From the NCBI GenBank assembly GCA_946554445.1, contig CAMNSD010000010.1, positions 1 to 64,000 on the forward strand: 64,000 nucleotides of DNA, in the 5' to 3' direction. Within the stretch, counting starts at the first letter, position 1, and every line of letters begins with the position of its first letter. The notes under the pieces were generated by a model, which was not told the DNA's origin, did no database searches, and saw nothing but the letters and a program-made list of their open reading frames with translations. Position numbers and translations under genes: made by a program. Of the stretch, positions 16,899 to 26,419 are shown piece after piece. The stretch is from an uncultured Lachnospiraceae bacterium (GTDB lineage: Bacteria; Bacillota; Clostridia; Lachnospirales; Lachnospiraceae).

Positions 16899-17518
16899 AC
16901 ATCCTAATGGATGAACTTCCCTACAACGTAAATATAGCGGGCCATACCGTACCCATAAACACAGACTACCGCACAGGCATTTATTTTGAACAGTGCCTTG
17001 CTGATGAAACGCTGGACGATGACACAAAGCTGAATGAAGTCCTGCTTCTGTATTTTGGGGAAAGTATAGGCCCGCTTCTTACGGACTGGGAAACCGTGAC
17101 GGAAGCAATCAACGCCGTCATGTGGTTTTATCGGTGCGGTGCTGATGAAAATGTGCTGGCTGATTCTGAAAGCACTGGTTCCGGGGAAGAAGAACCGCCG
17201 TTTTCATACGAACATGACAGCGGCTATATTTATTCAGCGTTTCTTGAAGCATACCATATAGACCTGACAGAAAAAAGACTTCATTGGTGGCAGTTTCGGG
17301 CTTTATTTTTGGCTTTGCCGGAAGATGCGGAATTTTCAAAGATCGTAGGCTACCGCACTATGGAAATTCCGGCGAAAATGTCAAAGGAAAAGAAACGGTT
17401 CTACCAGCGCATGAAAAAAATTCATAAGCTGCCGGATCCGCCTGACCGGGTAAGGCTCGAAAAAGACCTTGAAGCCATCCTTGCAAAAGGGGGCGATATA
17501 TCACAGCTAATAAAGTGA
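16895..17518 (+). CDS. Tail assembly chaperone, second gene (Gp15 family)
   Basis: A 207-residue protein resembling bacteriophage Gp15 family proteins: YRTGIYFEQCLAD near the start, LLYFGESIGP, and the conserved LHWWQFRALFLALPEDAEFS near residue 130, followed by a Lys-rich helix. It lies right before the tape measure gene and is coupled to the previous gene by ATGA overlap. In this phage type the two genes together are thought to coat the tape measure protein during tail assembly. That role is known from relatives, not shown here. Confidence 0.8.
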   Translation: MNILMDELPYNVNIAGHTVPINTDYRTGIYFEQCLADETLDDDTKLNEVLLLYFGESIGPLLTDWETVTEAINAVMWFYRCGADENVLADSESTGSGEEEPPFSYEHDSGYIYSAFLEAYHIDLTEKRLHWWQFRALFLALPEDAEFSKIVGYRTMEIPAKMSKEKKRFYQRMKKIHKLPDPPDRVRLEKDLEAILAKGGDISQLIK

Positions 17519-17528
17519 GGTTTTTTCG

Positions 17529-20500
17529 ATGGCACATGACGGTACGCTGAATTTTGATACAAAAATAATAACTTCCGGCTTTAAAAAAGGCGTGGAAGAA
17601 ATAGGGGGAATTGCGAAAGCCGGGATCGACCTGACTACCAAAGTTTTACAGGGGGCCACGGCCGGGGTTACTGCTTTAGGGGCGGCGGCTATCAAAGTAG
17701 GATCTGACTTTGAAGCCGGAATGTCACAGGTGCAGGCCATTTCAGGCGCATCCGGCGAAGATCTTGAAAAACTGAAAAATAAGGCTAAAGAAATGGGGGC
17801 TACCACGAAGTTCAGTGCAACTGAATCAGCGGAAGCCCTTAATTATATGGCTATGGCCGGCTGGAAAACAGAGGATATGTTGGGCGGCCTTGAAGGTGTA
17901 ATGAACCTTGCTGCCGCTTCTGGGGAAGATCTGGCCACGGCATCCGACATTGTAACGGACGCTATGACAGCGTTAGGAATGCAGGCCAGCGAAGCCGGAC
18001 ATTTTTCTGACGTTCTGGCCGCCGCCGCTTCCAACGCTAACACCAGTGTAGGCGGCATGGGTGAAACCTTCAAGTATGCCGGGGCTATGGCTGGAACGCT
18101 GGGTTATTCCGTGGAAGATGTGGCACTGGCTACCGGGCTGATGGCAAATGCCGGGATCAAGGGTACTATGGCCGGTACTTCCCTGAACAGCATAATGACA
18201 AGGCTTTCCACGAATACGAACGGCGCAAGGGATGCTATTGAGGAATTAGGGGTTGCTTTCTTCAATGAGGACGGATCAGCCAGAAGCCTGACCGATGTAA
18301 TGATGGAATTGAGAGAAGCCACGGCTGATATGACCACGGAGCAGAAAGCTAATTTTGCCAATACCGTGGCCGGCATGGAAGCACAGAAAGGCTTGTCTGC
18401 TATCCTGAACGCTACAGAGGATGACTATAACAAGTTATCCGCAGCAATCCAGAACGCTGACGGTTGTGCGCTGGAAATGGCTGAAACCATGCAGGACAAT
18501 TTACAAGGCCAGCTGACGATCCTTCAATCCGGCCTTGAAGGTCTGGGGATCTCCCTATATGAAACTTTTCAGGGTACAGCAAAGGATGTTGTAAAAGAAG
18601 CACAGGGGATGCTTCAGCAGTTACAGGACGCTTTCAACGCTGGCGGCCTTGACGGTCTTGTGTCCGCTGTAGGTGATGTGCTGGCACAGATCATTGAACG
18701 GTTAGCTGGGGCAGCCCCGGAACTGGTCAATATGGCGGTCAGTCTGGTGGGTTCCCTATGCGAAGGGCTGAAAAGTGCGCCGGGGATCGGTGATTCTGCT
18801 GCTTCCCTGATCACTTCACTGGTGACAGGGCTTGCTTCATGCGTGGATGACCTATGGACTACTGCTATAGTGCTTGTAGGCAAAATGGCCGAAGGTGTGG
18901 CTGCTGGTGCGCCGCAGATGGTTCAGGCAATTTCTACCACGGTTACGGACATTCTGGAATGTCTGGTTGACTGGGGCCCTGATCTGCTACAGGCAGGGGT
19001 TGACATACTTCTTGCATTGGTGGACGGAATCGTTTCAGCTTTACCAACGCTTATCAGTCAGGCATCTATGCTTCTGTTAGAAATATGTGAAGCCTTGCGG
19101 GCGAATCTTCCAGCACTGACACAGGCGGCTATTGATATTGTGATGGCTCTGATCACAGGATTGGCAGAATCAGCCCCGCTTTTGCTTGAAGCGGCGGTTC
19201 AGCTTTTAATGTCAATCATTGAAGCTATACCCATTATCAGAGAACAGCTGCTTGCTGTCCTTCCTGAACTGATAACGACAATATGTAATTTTCTTGCCGA
19301 AAGCATACCGCTGATAGTGGATGCCGCTATTCAGCTTTTAATGGGTATCATTGAGGCCATACCCACTATCATTCAGGCGGTAGTTGACAATTTGCCCTTG
19401 ATCATCACTTCACTTGTAGACGGACTGACCGGAGCCCTGCCGCAGATAGTTCAGGCAGCGATCACGCTGCTGATGGGTATTATTCAGGCAATCCCTGATA
19501 TTGTCGTGGCTATAGCTGAAAATCTTCCGCAGATCATAACGGCGATAGCTTCCGGGCTGGCGCAGGCCATACCGCAGATTTTCACGGCGGCGAAGGATCT
19601 ATTGTGGCAGCTTATACTTGCCGTGCCTGATATTGTCGTGGGAATCGGTCAGGCCATACCTGATATTATAGCCGGAATCGTCAACGGACTGATCGGCGGG
19701 ATAGGTGCAGTCAAAGACGCAGCCCTTGAACTGGGTTCCGGGATCCTGAACGGCATCAAGTCATTTTTCGGGATCAACAGCCCTTCTACTGTGATGGCTG
19801 AACAGGGTGATTATTTAGTACAGGGCTTGATCAATGGTCTGGCAGAAATGCCCGATCAGATGATGCAGACGCTTGACACCGCCCTGAATAACCTGCTTGC
19901 ATGGGGGCAGCAAATGCTTTCAGGCATACAGGACACTGTTCAGAATATGGTGAACAGTGCTGAACAGGTGATTTCACAGCTTCCGGGTAAAATCTGGACG
20001 CATTTAGTCAATGTCGTTACTAAAGTAATGACGTGGGGCCAGCAAATGTTGACAACTGCCACTACTGCCATACAGAACATGATTTCAAGTATCATTTCCC
20101 TGATTTCTGAACTTCCGGGGAAGGTATGGACACATTTAGTCAACGTGGTCACAAAAGTGACAACATGGGGGCAGCAGATGCTTTCAGCTGCTACCACGGC
20201 AATACAGAACATGATTTCTGCCATCATTTCCAAACTGGCAGAACTTCCCGGAAAGGTGACTTCTAAACTTGCAGAGGTCACGGCGGCAATGGTTCAGTGG
20301 GGTTCTGATATTGTTTCAAAAATGACGGACGTAGGCAAAAATATTGTTTCAGGAATCTGGAACGGTATTTCTTCCGGCTGGGATTGGCTAAAAGGAAAAG
20401 TTGCTGACCTTGCAAACAGCCTACTGGACAGCGCAAAAAGCGCACTGGGGATCAATTCCCCTTCTACAAAATTCAGGGATCAAGTGGGTAAATGGCTGAT

Positions 20501-20798
20501 GCCCGGTGTGGCAGAAGGTGTTGAAAAGACGATGCCCAAAACCTTGAAGGATATGAAAGCGGAAGCCGGAAAGCTGGTAGCCGCTATGCAGGGAACGGTT
20601 GATGCCGCTATGGGCAATTATGCACTTGCTACAGCTAACGGCGCAAGCCTGAAAGCTGCTACAACAGGGGCTACTTTCGTACAGATCGACAACAGCCAGA
20701 CACAGGAAAATAACTACCACGAAAAAGTTATATCACCGTCAGAAGTGGCGAAGAATCAGCGGGAAGCATTCAGGAACTTCCAGAAAGGTGTGAAGTAA
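17529..20798 (+). CDS. Tape measure protein
   Basis: A 1089-residue protein that sets tail length and is held inside the tube. The N-terminal TMP core is clear (ATTKFSATESAEALNYMAMA and MAGTSLNSIMTRLSTN). The middle, about residues 350-750, has repeated hydrophobic blocks with Ile/Ala/Leu/Pro (AIPIIREQLLAVLPELITT-like, five to seven units, each starting near VQAAIxLLMGIIEAIP) that look like membrane-active or helical repeats. Two near-identical blocks follow (KIWTHLVNVVTKVMTWGQQM and KVWTHLVNVVTKVTTWGQQM). It overlaps the distal tail gene by one base. Length implies a tail of roughly 150 nm by the usual 1.5 angstrom per residue rule. Confidence 0.93.
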   Translation: MAHDGTLNFDTKIITSGFKKGVEEIGGIAKAGIDLTTKVLQGATAGVTALGAAAIKVGSDFEAGMSQVQAISGASGEDLEKLKNKAKEMGATTKFSATESAEALNYMAMAGWKTEDMLGGLEGVMNLAAASGEDLATASDIVTDAMTALGMQASEAGHFSDVLAAAASNANTSVGGMGETFKYAGAMAGTLGYSVEDVALATGLMANAGIKGTMAGTSLNSIMTRLSTNTNGARDAIEELGVAFFNEDGSARSLTDVMMELREATADMTTEQKANFANTVAGMEAQKGLSAILNATEDDYNKLSAAIQNADGCALEMAETMQDNLQGQLTILQSGLEGLGISLYETFQGTAKDVVKEAQGMLQQLQDAFNAGGLDGLVSAVGDVLAQIIERLAGAAPELVNMAVSLVGSLCEGLKSAPGIGDSAASLITSLVTGLASCVDDLWTTAIVLVGKMAEGVAAGAPQMVQAISTTVTDILECLVDWGPDLLQAGVDILLALVDGIVSALPTLISQASMLLLEICEALRANLPALTQAAIDIVMALITGLAESAPLLLEAAVQLLMSIIEAIPIIREQLLAVLPELITTICNFLAESIPLIVDAAIQLLMGIIEAIPTIIQAVVDNLPLIITSLVDGLTGALPQIVQAAITLLMGIIQAIPDIVVAIAENLPQIITAIASGLAQAIPQIFTAAKDLLWQLILAVPDIVVGIGQAIPDIIAGIVNGLIGGIGAVKDAALELGSGILNGIKSFFGINSPSTVMAEQGDYLVQGLINGLAEMPDQMMQTLDTALNNLLAWGQQMLSGIQDTVQNMVNSAEQVISQLPGKIWTHLVNVVTKVMTWGQQMLTTATTAIQNMISSIISLISELPGKVWTHLVNVVTKVTTWGQQMLSAATTAIQNMISAIISKLAELPGKVTSKLAEVTAAMVQWGSDIVSKMTDVGKNIVSGIWNGISSGWDWLKGKVADLANSLLDSAKSALGINSPSTKFRDQVGKWLMPGVAEGVEKTMPKTLKDMKAEAGKLVAAMQGTVDAAMGNYALATANGASLKAATTGATFVQIDNSQTQENNYHEKVISPSEVAKNQREAFRNFQKGVK

Positions 20799-21715
20799 TG
20801 ACTATAAACACATTAAAGATTGAATTGACGTGCAACGGCCGGACTCTGGTAATGGGCCCGAATGAGGACATAGACATCACCAAAGTGACCGGCCTTGAAT
20901 CGTCTGAACTGGAAATTTCCACTTCTGACAATGCGCTGGTGGATGGCGTTTCGGTTGACGGCAAGAAAATCAGCAAGAGGCCCATCCACATTGAAGCGAA
21001 GTTTAAGAAAAACAAGAACAATCCTGAAAACCGGGCGGCGGTGATCAAGTTCTTCAATCCAAAGTATACCGGGAAAGCCCTGATCACAAACATGGGTATT
21101 TCCCGGAATATCAACTATGAACTGGAAGGGTGGACGTTTGCGGAGCAGCGGAACCTTGACACACGGCTGGGGATCATTGTGGATCTGATGTGTCCTGATC
21201 CCTATATGCTGAACGTGGACAATTTCGGAAAGAACATGGCCCACTATACGGCACAGTTTCATTTTCCGTGGCACAGTCTGGCAAGGCGGGCCACGAACAA
21301 AAATGACTATCCTGAACAGGCGCGGGGGCTTATGTTAGGCGGCACGATCACGGGCTACAGGACGCTTCACAAGGAAGTTGTGCTTGCAAATGACGGTGAC
21401 GTGCCTACAGGCTTACAGATACAGTTTGTGGCGAAGCGTGGAACCGTAAAGAATCCGAAGATCACCAATGTGAGAACCGGCCAATATATGCGGGTATGTT
21501 GTGATATGGTGGCCGGTGACATTCTTCTGGTGGACACCAACGAACGCCATCAGGTCATTGAACTGAACGGCGTGAACTACTATAACCACATTGACCGTAA
21601 ATCTGAACCGTTTGAACTGGAAGTTGGCGAAAATTACCTTGAATATGACGCTGACGAAAATTACACGAATCTGGACGTAAATATTTTTTACCGTCCTAAA
21701 TATCTGGGGGTGTAA
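20798..21715 (+). CDS. Distal tail protein (Dit-like, phage tail family)
   Basis: A 305-residue protein after the tape measure gene, where the distal tail protein joins tube to baseplate. The N-terminal half shows a tail-family pattern: TCNGRTLVMGPNEDIDITKV, KPxxIEAKFK-like strands and RNINYELEGWTFAEQRNLD. The C-terminal half is a beta-rich, galectin-like region (NDGDVPTGLQIQFVAKRGTV; ILLVDTNERHQVIELNGVNY). It is translationally coupled to the tape measure (TAATG). The name Dit is based on order and pattern. Confidence 0.8.
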   Translation: MTINTLKIELTCNGRTLVMGPNEDIDITKVTGLESSELEISTSDNALVDGVSVDGKKISKRPIHIEAKFKKNKNNPENRAAVIKFFNPKYTGKALITNMGISRNINYELEGWTFAEQRNLDTRLGIIVDLMCPDPYMLNVDNFGKNMAHYTAQFHFPWHSLARRATNKNDYPEQARGLMLGGTITGYRTLHKEVVLANDGDVPTGLQIQFVAKRGTVKNPKITNVRTGQYMRVCCDMVAGDILLVDTNERHQVIELNGVNYYNHIDRKSEPFELEVGENYLEYDADENYTNLDVNIFYRPKYLGV

Positions 21716-21718
21716 CTG

Positions 21719-22816
21719 GTGCAATTTATTATACTTGACAAGGATTTTCAGACAATGGGATCCATAAAGGTATTCAATACCCTGATGTGGCACAGACGCT
21801 ACTACAGCCCCGGCATATTTGAACTTCATCTTCCGGCTGAATATTTTGATCTGATAAATACCGGCCGTTATCTGTATAGGAATGACCGCACGGAATTAGG
21901 GGTTATCCGGGAAGTCAATTTTGCAAGGGGTGAGAAAAGCGAAAAAACAGCCTATTGTAAAGGGTTTTTTTCTGAACACTTGCTGAACAACGGCGTGATC
22001 TATCCTGTATTCAGCCGGACAGGAAAGCCGGATGCACTCTCCCACACCGTAGTTGACACATACCTGATCAATCCGGCTGACAATAAACGGAAAATAAACG
22101 CTGACATACGGCTGGGGAATCTGGAAGGGCTGGGAACTTCTATCACGCTACAGAATACCGGGGATGAAGTGGGAACAAAGCTGTATGAAGTTTTGCAGAC
22201 ACAAGAAATGTCACAGCGGCTTGTATTTGATTATCTTAAAAATACCCTGACATATGAAGTCTGGCAGGGTAAAGACCGCACTGACAATCAGACAGAAAAC
22301 AGCTGGGCGATCTTTTCAGATTCCTTCAGGAATATAAAAAACGCACAGTATCACCGTGATGAATCAGACTGTAAAAATGTGGCTTATGTGGCTGGTGAAG
22401 GTGAAGGGGCTGCCCGTATTGTGGTTGAGGTGGATGTCAGGTTAAGCCTGGATGAAGAACGGCGTGAACTGTTTGTTGATGCCCGCGATCTTCAAAAAAC
22501 TACGGAAAGCGTAACCTATACGGATGCACAGTACAGGGAAATGTTGCACCAGCGTGGGCTTGAAAAGCTGGCTGAATGTGCCGCCATTGAAAAGGTTGAT
22601 TCCGGCGTGGATCCGGCTGCTAATCTCATATATGGCAAGAATTTTGATTTAGGGGATCTTTGTACATACCGTTATAGTGACGTGAACATAGAATGTTCAA
22701 AGCGTATCACGGAAATACAGGAAGTGATTGAAGGATCCAAACAAACGCTGAATGTCATTTTCGGAATTGACGATGCAAAGAATTTTAAACAAATTTTTAG
22801 AAAGGAAATGAGGTAA
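21719..22816 (+). CDS. Baseplate/tail protein (ReqiPepy6 Gp37-like)
   Basis: A 365-residue protein resembling siphovirus ReqiPepy6 Gp37-like tail proteins, which sit at the tail tip and take the place of Tal. Typical features are an N-terminal MQFIILDKDFQTMGSIKVF, the FELHLPAEYF strand, a central SEHLLNNGVIYPVF region and the C-terminal NFDLGDLCTYRYSDVNIECS followed by RITEIQEVIE. It starts at GTG 21719, three bases after the Dit-like gene. It lacks an obvious peptidase or lysozyme domain. Confidence 0.8.
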   Translation: MQFIILDKDFQTMGSIKVFNTLMWHRRYYSPGIFELHLPAEYFDLINTGRYLYRNDRTELGVIREVNFARGEKSEKTAYCKGFFSEHLLNNGVIYPVFSRTGKPDALSHTVVDTYLINPADNKRKINADIRLGNLEGLGTSITLQNTGDEVGTKLYEVLQTQEMSQRLVFDYLKNTLTYEVWQGKDRTDNQTENSWAIFSDSFRNIKNAQYHRDESDCKNVAYVAGEGEGAARIVVEVDVRLSLDEERRELFVDARDLQKTTESVTYTDAQYREMLHQRGLEKLAECAAIEKVDSGVDPAANLIYGKNFDLGDLCTYRYSDVNIECSKRITEIQEVIEGSKQTLNVIFGIDDAKNFKQIFRKEMR

Positions 22817-22817
22817 A

Positions 22818-23927
22818 ATGTTTAGGTTTGGCTATTTTGATTCTGACATTATCGGGGTGGACGATGAAGGGATGCCCATATTTGACCGGGCTGAATTATC
22901 TGACCTGTTCGCCCTATTCTTTGCCAGTCTGGTGAGTGACGGCGTTCTGGCCCTTCCGAATACCTGTTTCAAGATCGTGGCAGCTGGAAACGGTCTGGAT
23001 ATTGAACGGATGCCGGGTTTTGGTATGGTCAAGGGGCATTTCTGCTATGATGACGAATCCGACTTTATGACACTGACCGCACCGCAGAAATATAACAGGA
23101 TTGACCGTGTTATCATGCGCCTGAACCTTCTGGACAGGATGGTTGAAATTATCATAAAGCAGGGTGAGGAAGCGGAAAAACCGAAGCCCCCGGAACTGAT
23201 CAGGCCGTCAGCTGGTGACTATTTTGAACTTTGTCTTGCTGAAATAACACTGGCGGCGAAGCAGACAGTGATCACACAATCCAGCATAAACGACACCAGA
23301 GCAAACAGCGCATTGTGCGGCTTTATCACACAGCTAATTGACCATCTTGATACAGCCGTGTTCTTTGACCAGCTGAACGCTTTTTATCAGGAATTTGTTG
23401 ACAAGTCCAATGCCAGCTATGCCGAATTTGAACAGATGGCAAAAACGGCTTATGAGAAATTCAATGCTGACATTACCCTGTATATTTCCACGCTGAAAAA
23501 AGACAGTACGGACGCATACAACAATCTGATCAGCACAATGAACGCTTTTTATCAGGATCTTTCCGCACAGGGAAAGGCCCTGTATGACAAATACAGTGCA
23601 GAGATCGCCGCCTATGCCACACAACTACAGGAACAGGGGCAGAAGGACGTTCTGGCGATCATCCAACAGCTGACAGAGTTCAAGACGGTGAACGAAGCTG
23701 AATTTCTGGCATGGTTTGAACATATCAGGGGGCAGCTTGAAGAAGATCCGGCGGGGAAGCTACAGCTGGAACTTGATCAGGCAAATGCACAGATCGGGGA
23801 TCTGGAAGCAATGCTTTTCACTGGAATGGTCAGGGTGAAGCTGAACACTGATCAGGGTGACTATATTACTGACAGTTTAGGGAAGCCGCTACTAATCGGC
23901 TGGCCCATCTGTAAATGCAAAAAATAA
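22818..23927 (+). CDS. Baseplate/tail-tip structural protein with long coiled coil
   Basis: A 369-residue protein. The N-terminal part (YFDSDIIGVDDEGMPIFDRA; YNRIDRVIMRLNLLDRMVEI) resembles baseplate proteins placed before receptor-binding proteins in clostridial phages. Residues about 175-320 form a long helical, trimer-like coiled coil with repeated AxYxxF/Y units (NAFYQEFVDKSNASYAEFEQ and similar). It sits directly before the DGR-diversified tail protein, so it may form the stalk carrying that protein. Specific adhesin activity is not evident. Confidence 0.7.
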   Translation: MFRFGYFDSDIIGVDDEGMPIFDRAELSDLFALFFASLVSDGVLALPNTCFKIVAAGNGLDIERMPGFGMVKGHFCYDDESDFMTLTAPQKYNRIDRVIMRLNLLDRMVEIIIKQGEEAEKPKPPELIRPSAGDYFELCLAEITLAAKQTVITQSSINDTRANSALCGFITQLIDHLDTAVFFDQLNAFYQEFVDKSNASYAEFEQMAKTAYEKFNADITLYISTLKKDSTDAYNNLISTMNAFYQDLSAQGKALYDKYSAEIAAYATQLQEQGQKDVLAIIQQLTEFKTVNEAEFLAWFEHIRGQLEEDPAGKLQLELDQANAQIGDLEAMLFTGMVRVKLNTDQGDYITDSLGKPLLIGWPICKCKK

Positions 23928-23952
23928 AACAGGAAAGTGAGGAAAAAAAAGA

Positions 23953-26064
23953 ATGAATCAGGGGCAGACAATTTTTGACTTGCCACAGGCTGAAACTGTT
24001 CCGGCTGGCAGCCGTTATGTGGTGGAAATGGGCGATGGCACAGGTACAAAATCAGTCACACATGAGGATGTAGTCAAGGCCGTGGGCGGTGATCTTCCGC
24101 TGGGTGACACAAAAGACCTTGAAACGGTGGAAAAAGGTACTTTTGTGGCCGCTATCAATGAGATCAAAGAGCGGACAGACAAGGCATCCGGGGGCGCCGC
24201 TATCAGGGTAAAGACCGGGGATCCCGGTTTATATGGGCGCACGGTCATGGTAACGGATGGGGAAACCACACTACAGGGATCTATGTCATATACAGGTGAA
24301 TGTGTCATTTCCGGCGTTATCATGAATGGGAACCTGACAGTATCGGCTACCACAGAAGAAGGGGCAACAGATCAAGCGGTTGTGTATGTGTCGGCTTATG
24401 CAACATATGACGTACAGCTGGACACCAGACAGGCCTATAACTGGATCAATGTCACCACTTCCGAAGCATCGCTTTTTGATACAAAAGTGACCGCTTCCAA
24501 TGGTGAAGAAACGGCCACGGCTATGATCGGGAAAGACGGAACGGCCCGGATTAAATTCACGTTTTCCGGCACGGTTACGGTTACGGCTACCGATGGGGTG
24601 AACGTGGTCAGTGCCGCCGTGGACGTTTCCGGGGAAGTTTCTGGAAGCTATGATGTGGATCTACAGCTGTACAAGGTAACAGTTACCACACAGGAAGCAT
24701 CCCTTGAAAAACAGACTGTGACGCTGAAAAACGGCGGTTACACCAGAACGGCGGTTTTCAGTGAGGGAACCGCTACTATTGTATTTGACAGTAATTTCAT
24801 GGGTGAATGTCAGGTCACGGCAACGGACGGCATGAAAACCGGGAAAATGAAGTTCACAGCGGTTGCAGATACCCATGAATACAGCCTGACTTTAAAGTTA
24901 GGTACTATTTTCACGGCTTTGCTTGACCTTACAAAGTCCGATCCTGAAAAAATAGTAACCTATGCAGACGATGCTACAGGTATGCAGAAAAAGTTTTCAG
25001 CGTGGCGCAATCAGGAAATTTTCAAAAATTTGCACTTGTGTGTGCTGAAAGACGGGAAGAAGCTGTATGAACTGGATGATAACAACACCGCAAAGAAAAA
25101 AGACGGAACCGATGCAGACATCACTACACTGGGGAATGATGTCATGCTGGAACTTCCTGAACGGCTGGGCTATATGATTGAGTGGGTAATTCCCGGAAAT
25201 TCGCTTTTGAAAGTGTCCGTGACCAATGAAGCAGACAATGAAGCGTATGAATATGACGCTTTCAGCCTTGATTCATATAACGATTGTGACAGAATCTACA
25301 TCGGAACATTCAAAGGTCATTGTACCGGGAACAAAGCATATTCTTCTTCCGGGAAAGCGGTCACAGTATCACAGACAATAGACGCTTTCAGAACATGGTG
25401 CAGGGCAAGGGGTACGGGCTACCAGCAGCGCACCTATGGAAGCGTGAAGCTGATGCAATGCCTGTATATTATCAGCCACGGCACACTGAACAGTCAGGCG
25501 GCGGTTGGCACTGGTTACGTTGCATCCAGCCATTCAGCCGGGGTTAAGACTGGCGGTACTAATGCGTATGGTTTTGATTCTGAATTGATCAGGGCCAGCA
25601 ATCCGTCATACATGACTGACCAGAATCATCAGGTGAAATGTCTTGGCCTTGAAGATTTCTGGGGGAACTACTGGGAATTTGTGGATGGTCTTGTGTCCGA
25701 TGCTTCCCGGAATGTTCTGACGGCCAGATGTGCAAAGGATTTCAATACACAGGGATCCGGCTATGAGAACAACGGAAACGGCGGTGTGTCTGCTAATATC
25801 GGTAACTATATGAAACTTCCGCAGGGTGGAAGCAAGGCCGGCTTTACAGCCCGTGACGTATCGGGATCAGACAGCACATATTTCACGGATTATGCTGTTT
25901 TGTATGCGTCCTGTCTTGCTCTTTTCGGTGGTTATTGGGCTGATGCGCTTTCTGCGGGGGCTTTTCGGCTGTCTGTGCATATTGCCTTTTCTTTATCGTA
26001 TGCGAGTGTCGGTTGTCGCCTGATGTATATGCACAAGGAAGAAAAAGCAGACGCAGCGGCGTAA
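23953..26064 (+). CDS. DGR-diversified tail receptor-binding protein
   Basis: A 703-residue protein, the target of the adjacent diversity-generating retroelement. The N-terminus has a phage-particle attachment segment (residues 1-70). Three beta-rich, Ig-like repeats follow at about residues 75-310, each ending near TATDG-like turns. The C-terminal region from about residue 430 has the C-type lectin/formylglycine-enzyme-like fold used by DGR proteins (GLEDFWGNYWEFVDG). The last 60 residues contain the variable region (bases 25880-26021), closing with SVGCRL. Nineteen residues there differ from the template coding version, nearly all at Asn, Thr or Ser codons. It likely binds the host surface. 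The start follows AAAGTGAGGAA. Confidence 0.93.
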   Translation: MNQGQTIFDLPQAETVPAGSRYVVEMGDGTGTKSVTHEDVVKAVGGDLPLGDTKDLETVEKGTFVAAINEIKERTDKASGGAAIRVKTGDPGLYGRTVMVTDGETTLQGSMSYTGECVISGVIMNGNLTVSATTEEGATDQAVVYVSAYATYDVQLDTRQAYNWINVTTSEASLFDTKVTASNGEETATAMIGKDGTARIKFTFSGTVTVTATDGVNVVSAAVDVSGEVSGSYDVDLQLYKVTVTTQEASLEKQTVTLKNGGYTRTAVFSEGTATIVFDSNFMGECQVTATDGMKTGKMKFTAVADTHEYSLTLKLGTIFTALLDLTKSDPEKIVTYADDATGMQKKFSAWRNQEIFKNLHLCVLKDGKKLYELDDNNTAKKKDGTDADITTLGNDVMLELPERLGYMIEWVIPGNSLLKVSVTNEADNEAYEYDAFSLDSYNDCDRIYIGTFKGHCTGNKAYSSSGKAVTVSQTIDAFRTWCRARGTGYQQRTYGSVKLMQCLYIISHGTLNSQAAVGTGYVASSHSAGVKTGGTNAYGFDSELIRASNPSYMTDQNHQVKCLGLEDFWGNYWEFVDGLVSDASRNVLTARCAKDFNTQGSGYENNGNGGVSANIGNYMKLPQGGSKAGFTARDVSGSDSTYFTDYAVLYASCLALFGGYWADALSAGAFRLSVHIAFSLSYASVGCRLMYMHKEEKADAAA
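25880..26021 (+). repeat. DGR variable region (VR)
   Basis: Aligned to the template repeat with a constant offset of 251 bases and no gaps. Between 25888 and 26021 there are 25 differences, and every one is at a template adenine (A to G, C or T). No template C, G or T is changed. The 5' eight bases align to the template A-tract. The 3' end, GTTGTCGCCT, is identical in both copies and would be the site where cDNA integration begins (IMH-like). Confidence 0.97.
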
Positions 26065-26130
26065 ATAATATAGGCGGTGAAAGCATGACATAAGGTTGAT
26101 CACAGAATGAACCGCATGAAAAGAACAGAC

Positions 26131-26272
26131 AAAAAAAAGATTATACTAATTTGTATACGTCCTGTCTTACTATTTTCAGTGGTAATTGGAATAATGCACT
26201 TAATGCAGGGGCTTTTCAACTGAATGTGAATAATACCTTTTCTTTATCGAATGCGAATGTCAGTTGTCGCCT
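26131..26272 (+). repeat. DGR template repeat (TR)
   Basis: The adenine-rich, non-coding donor copy of the variable region, 67 bases after the target gene stop and about 150 bases before the reverse transcriptase. Read in the target frame it has AAT, ACT and AGT codons at the diversified positions (for example WNNALNAGAFQLN), the arrangement that gives the widest amino-acid choice on adenine mutation. An unbroken eight-A tract opens it. Confidence 0.97.
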
Positions 26273-26304
26273 ATTGTTTTCCAGCAATAGTATTTTTTTA
26301 GCAA

Positions 26305-26318
26305 GGTGAACCTTCACC
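26305..26318 (+). other. Palindromic hairpin in the DGR RNA downstream of TR
   Basis: GGTGAA, a CC loop, then TTCACC. It lies in the 147 bases between TR and the reverse transcriptase gene, which in studied DGRs is part of the structured template RNA that binds the enzyme and primes cDNA. The rest of 26319-26419 holds no ORF except the reverse transcriptase ribosome binding site region. Confidence 0.5.
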
Positions 26319-26419
26319 GCCGTGCCACTTGGCAAAACATAACAATTCCCGGATCTGTATTAGTAGCCAACAGGTGAAAGTTCAGGGGTGGAAAACATCA
26401 AAAAAAGGGCGGGTGCTAT

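Noticed and set aside
16880-16900. Programmed frameshift making a gpG-gpGT fusion in the tail chaperones
   Set aside because: No slippery heptamer is present near the overlap; the ATGA overlap suits re-initiation.
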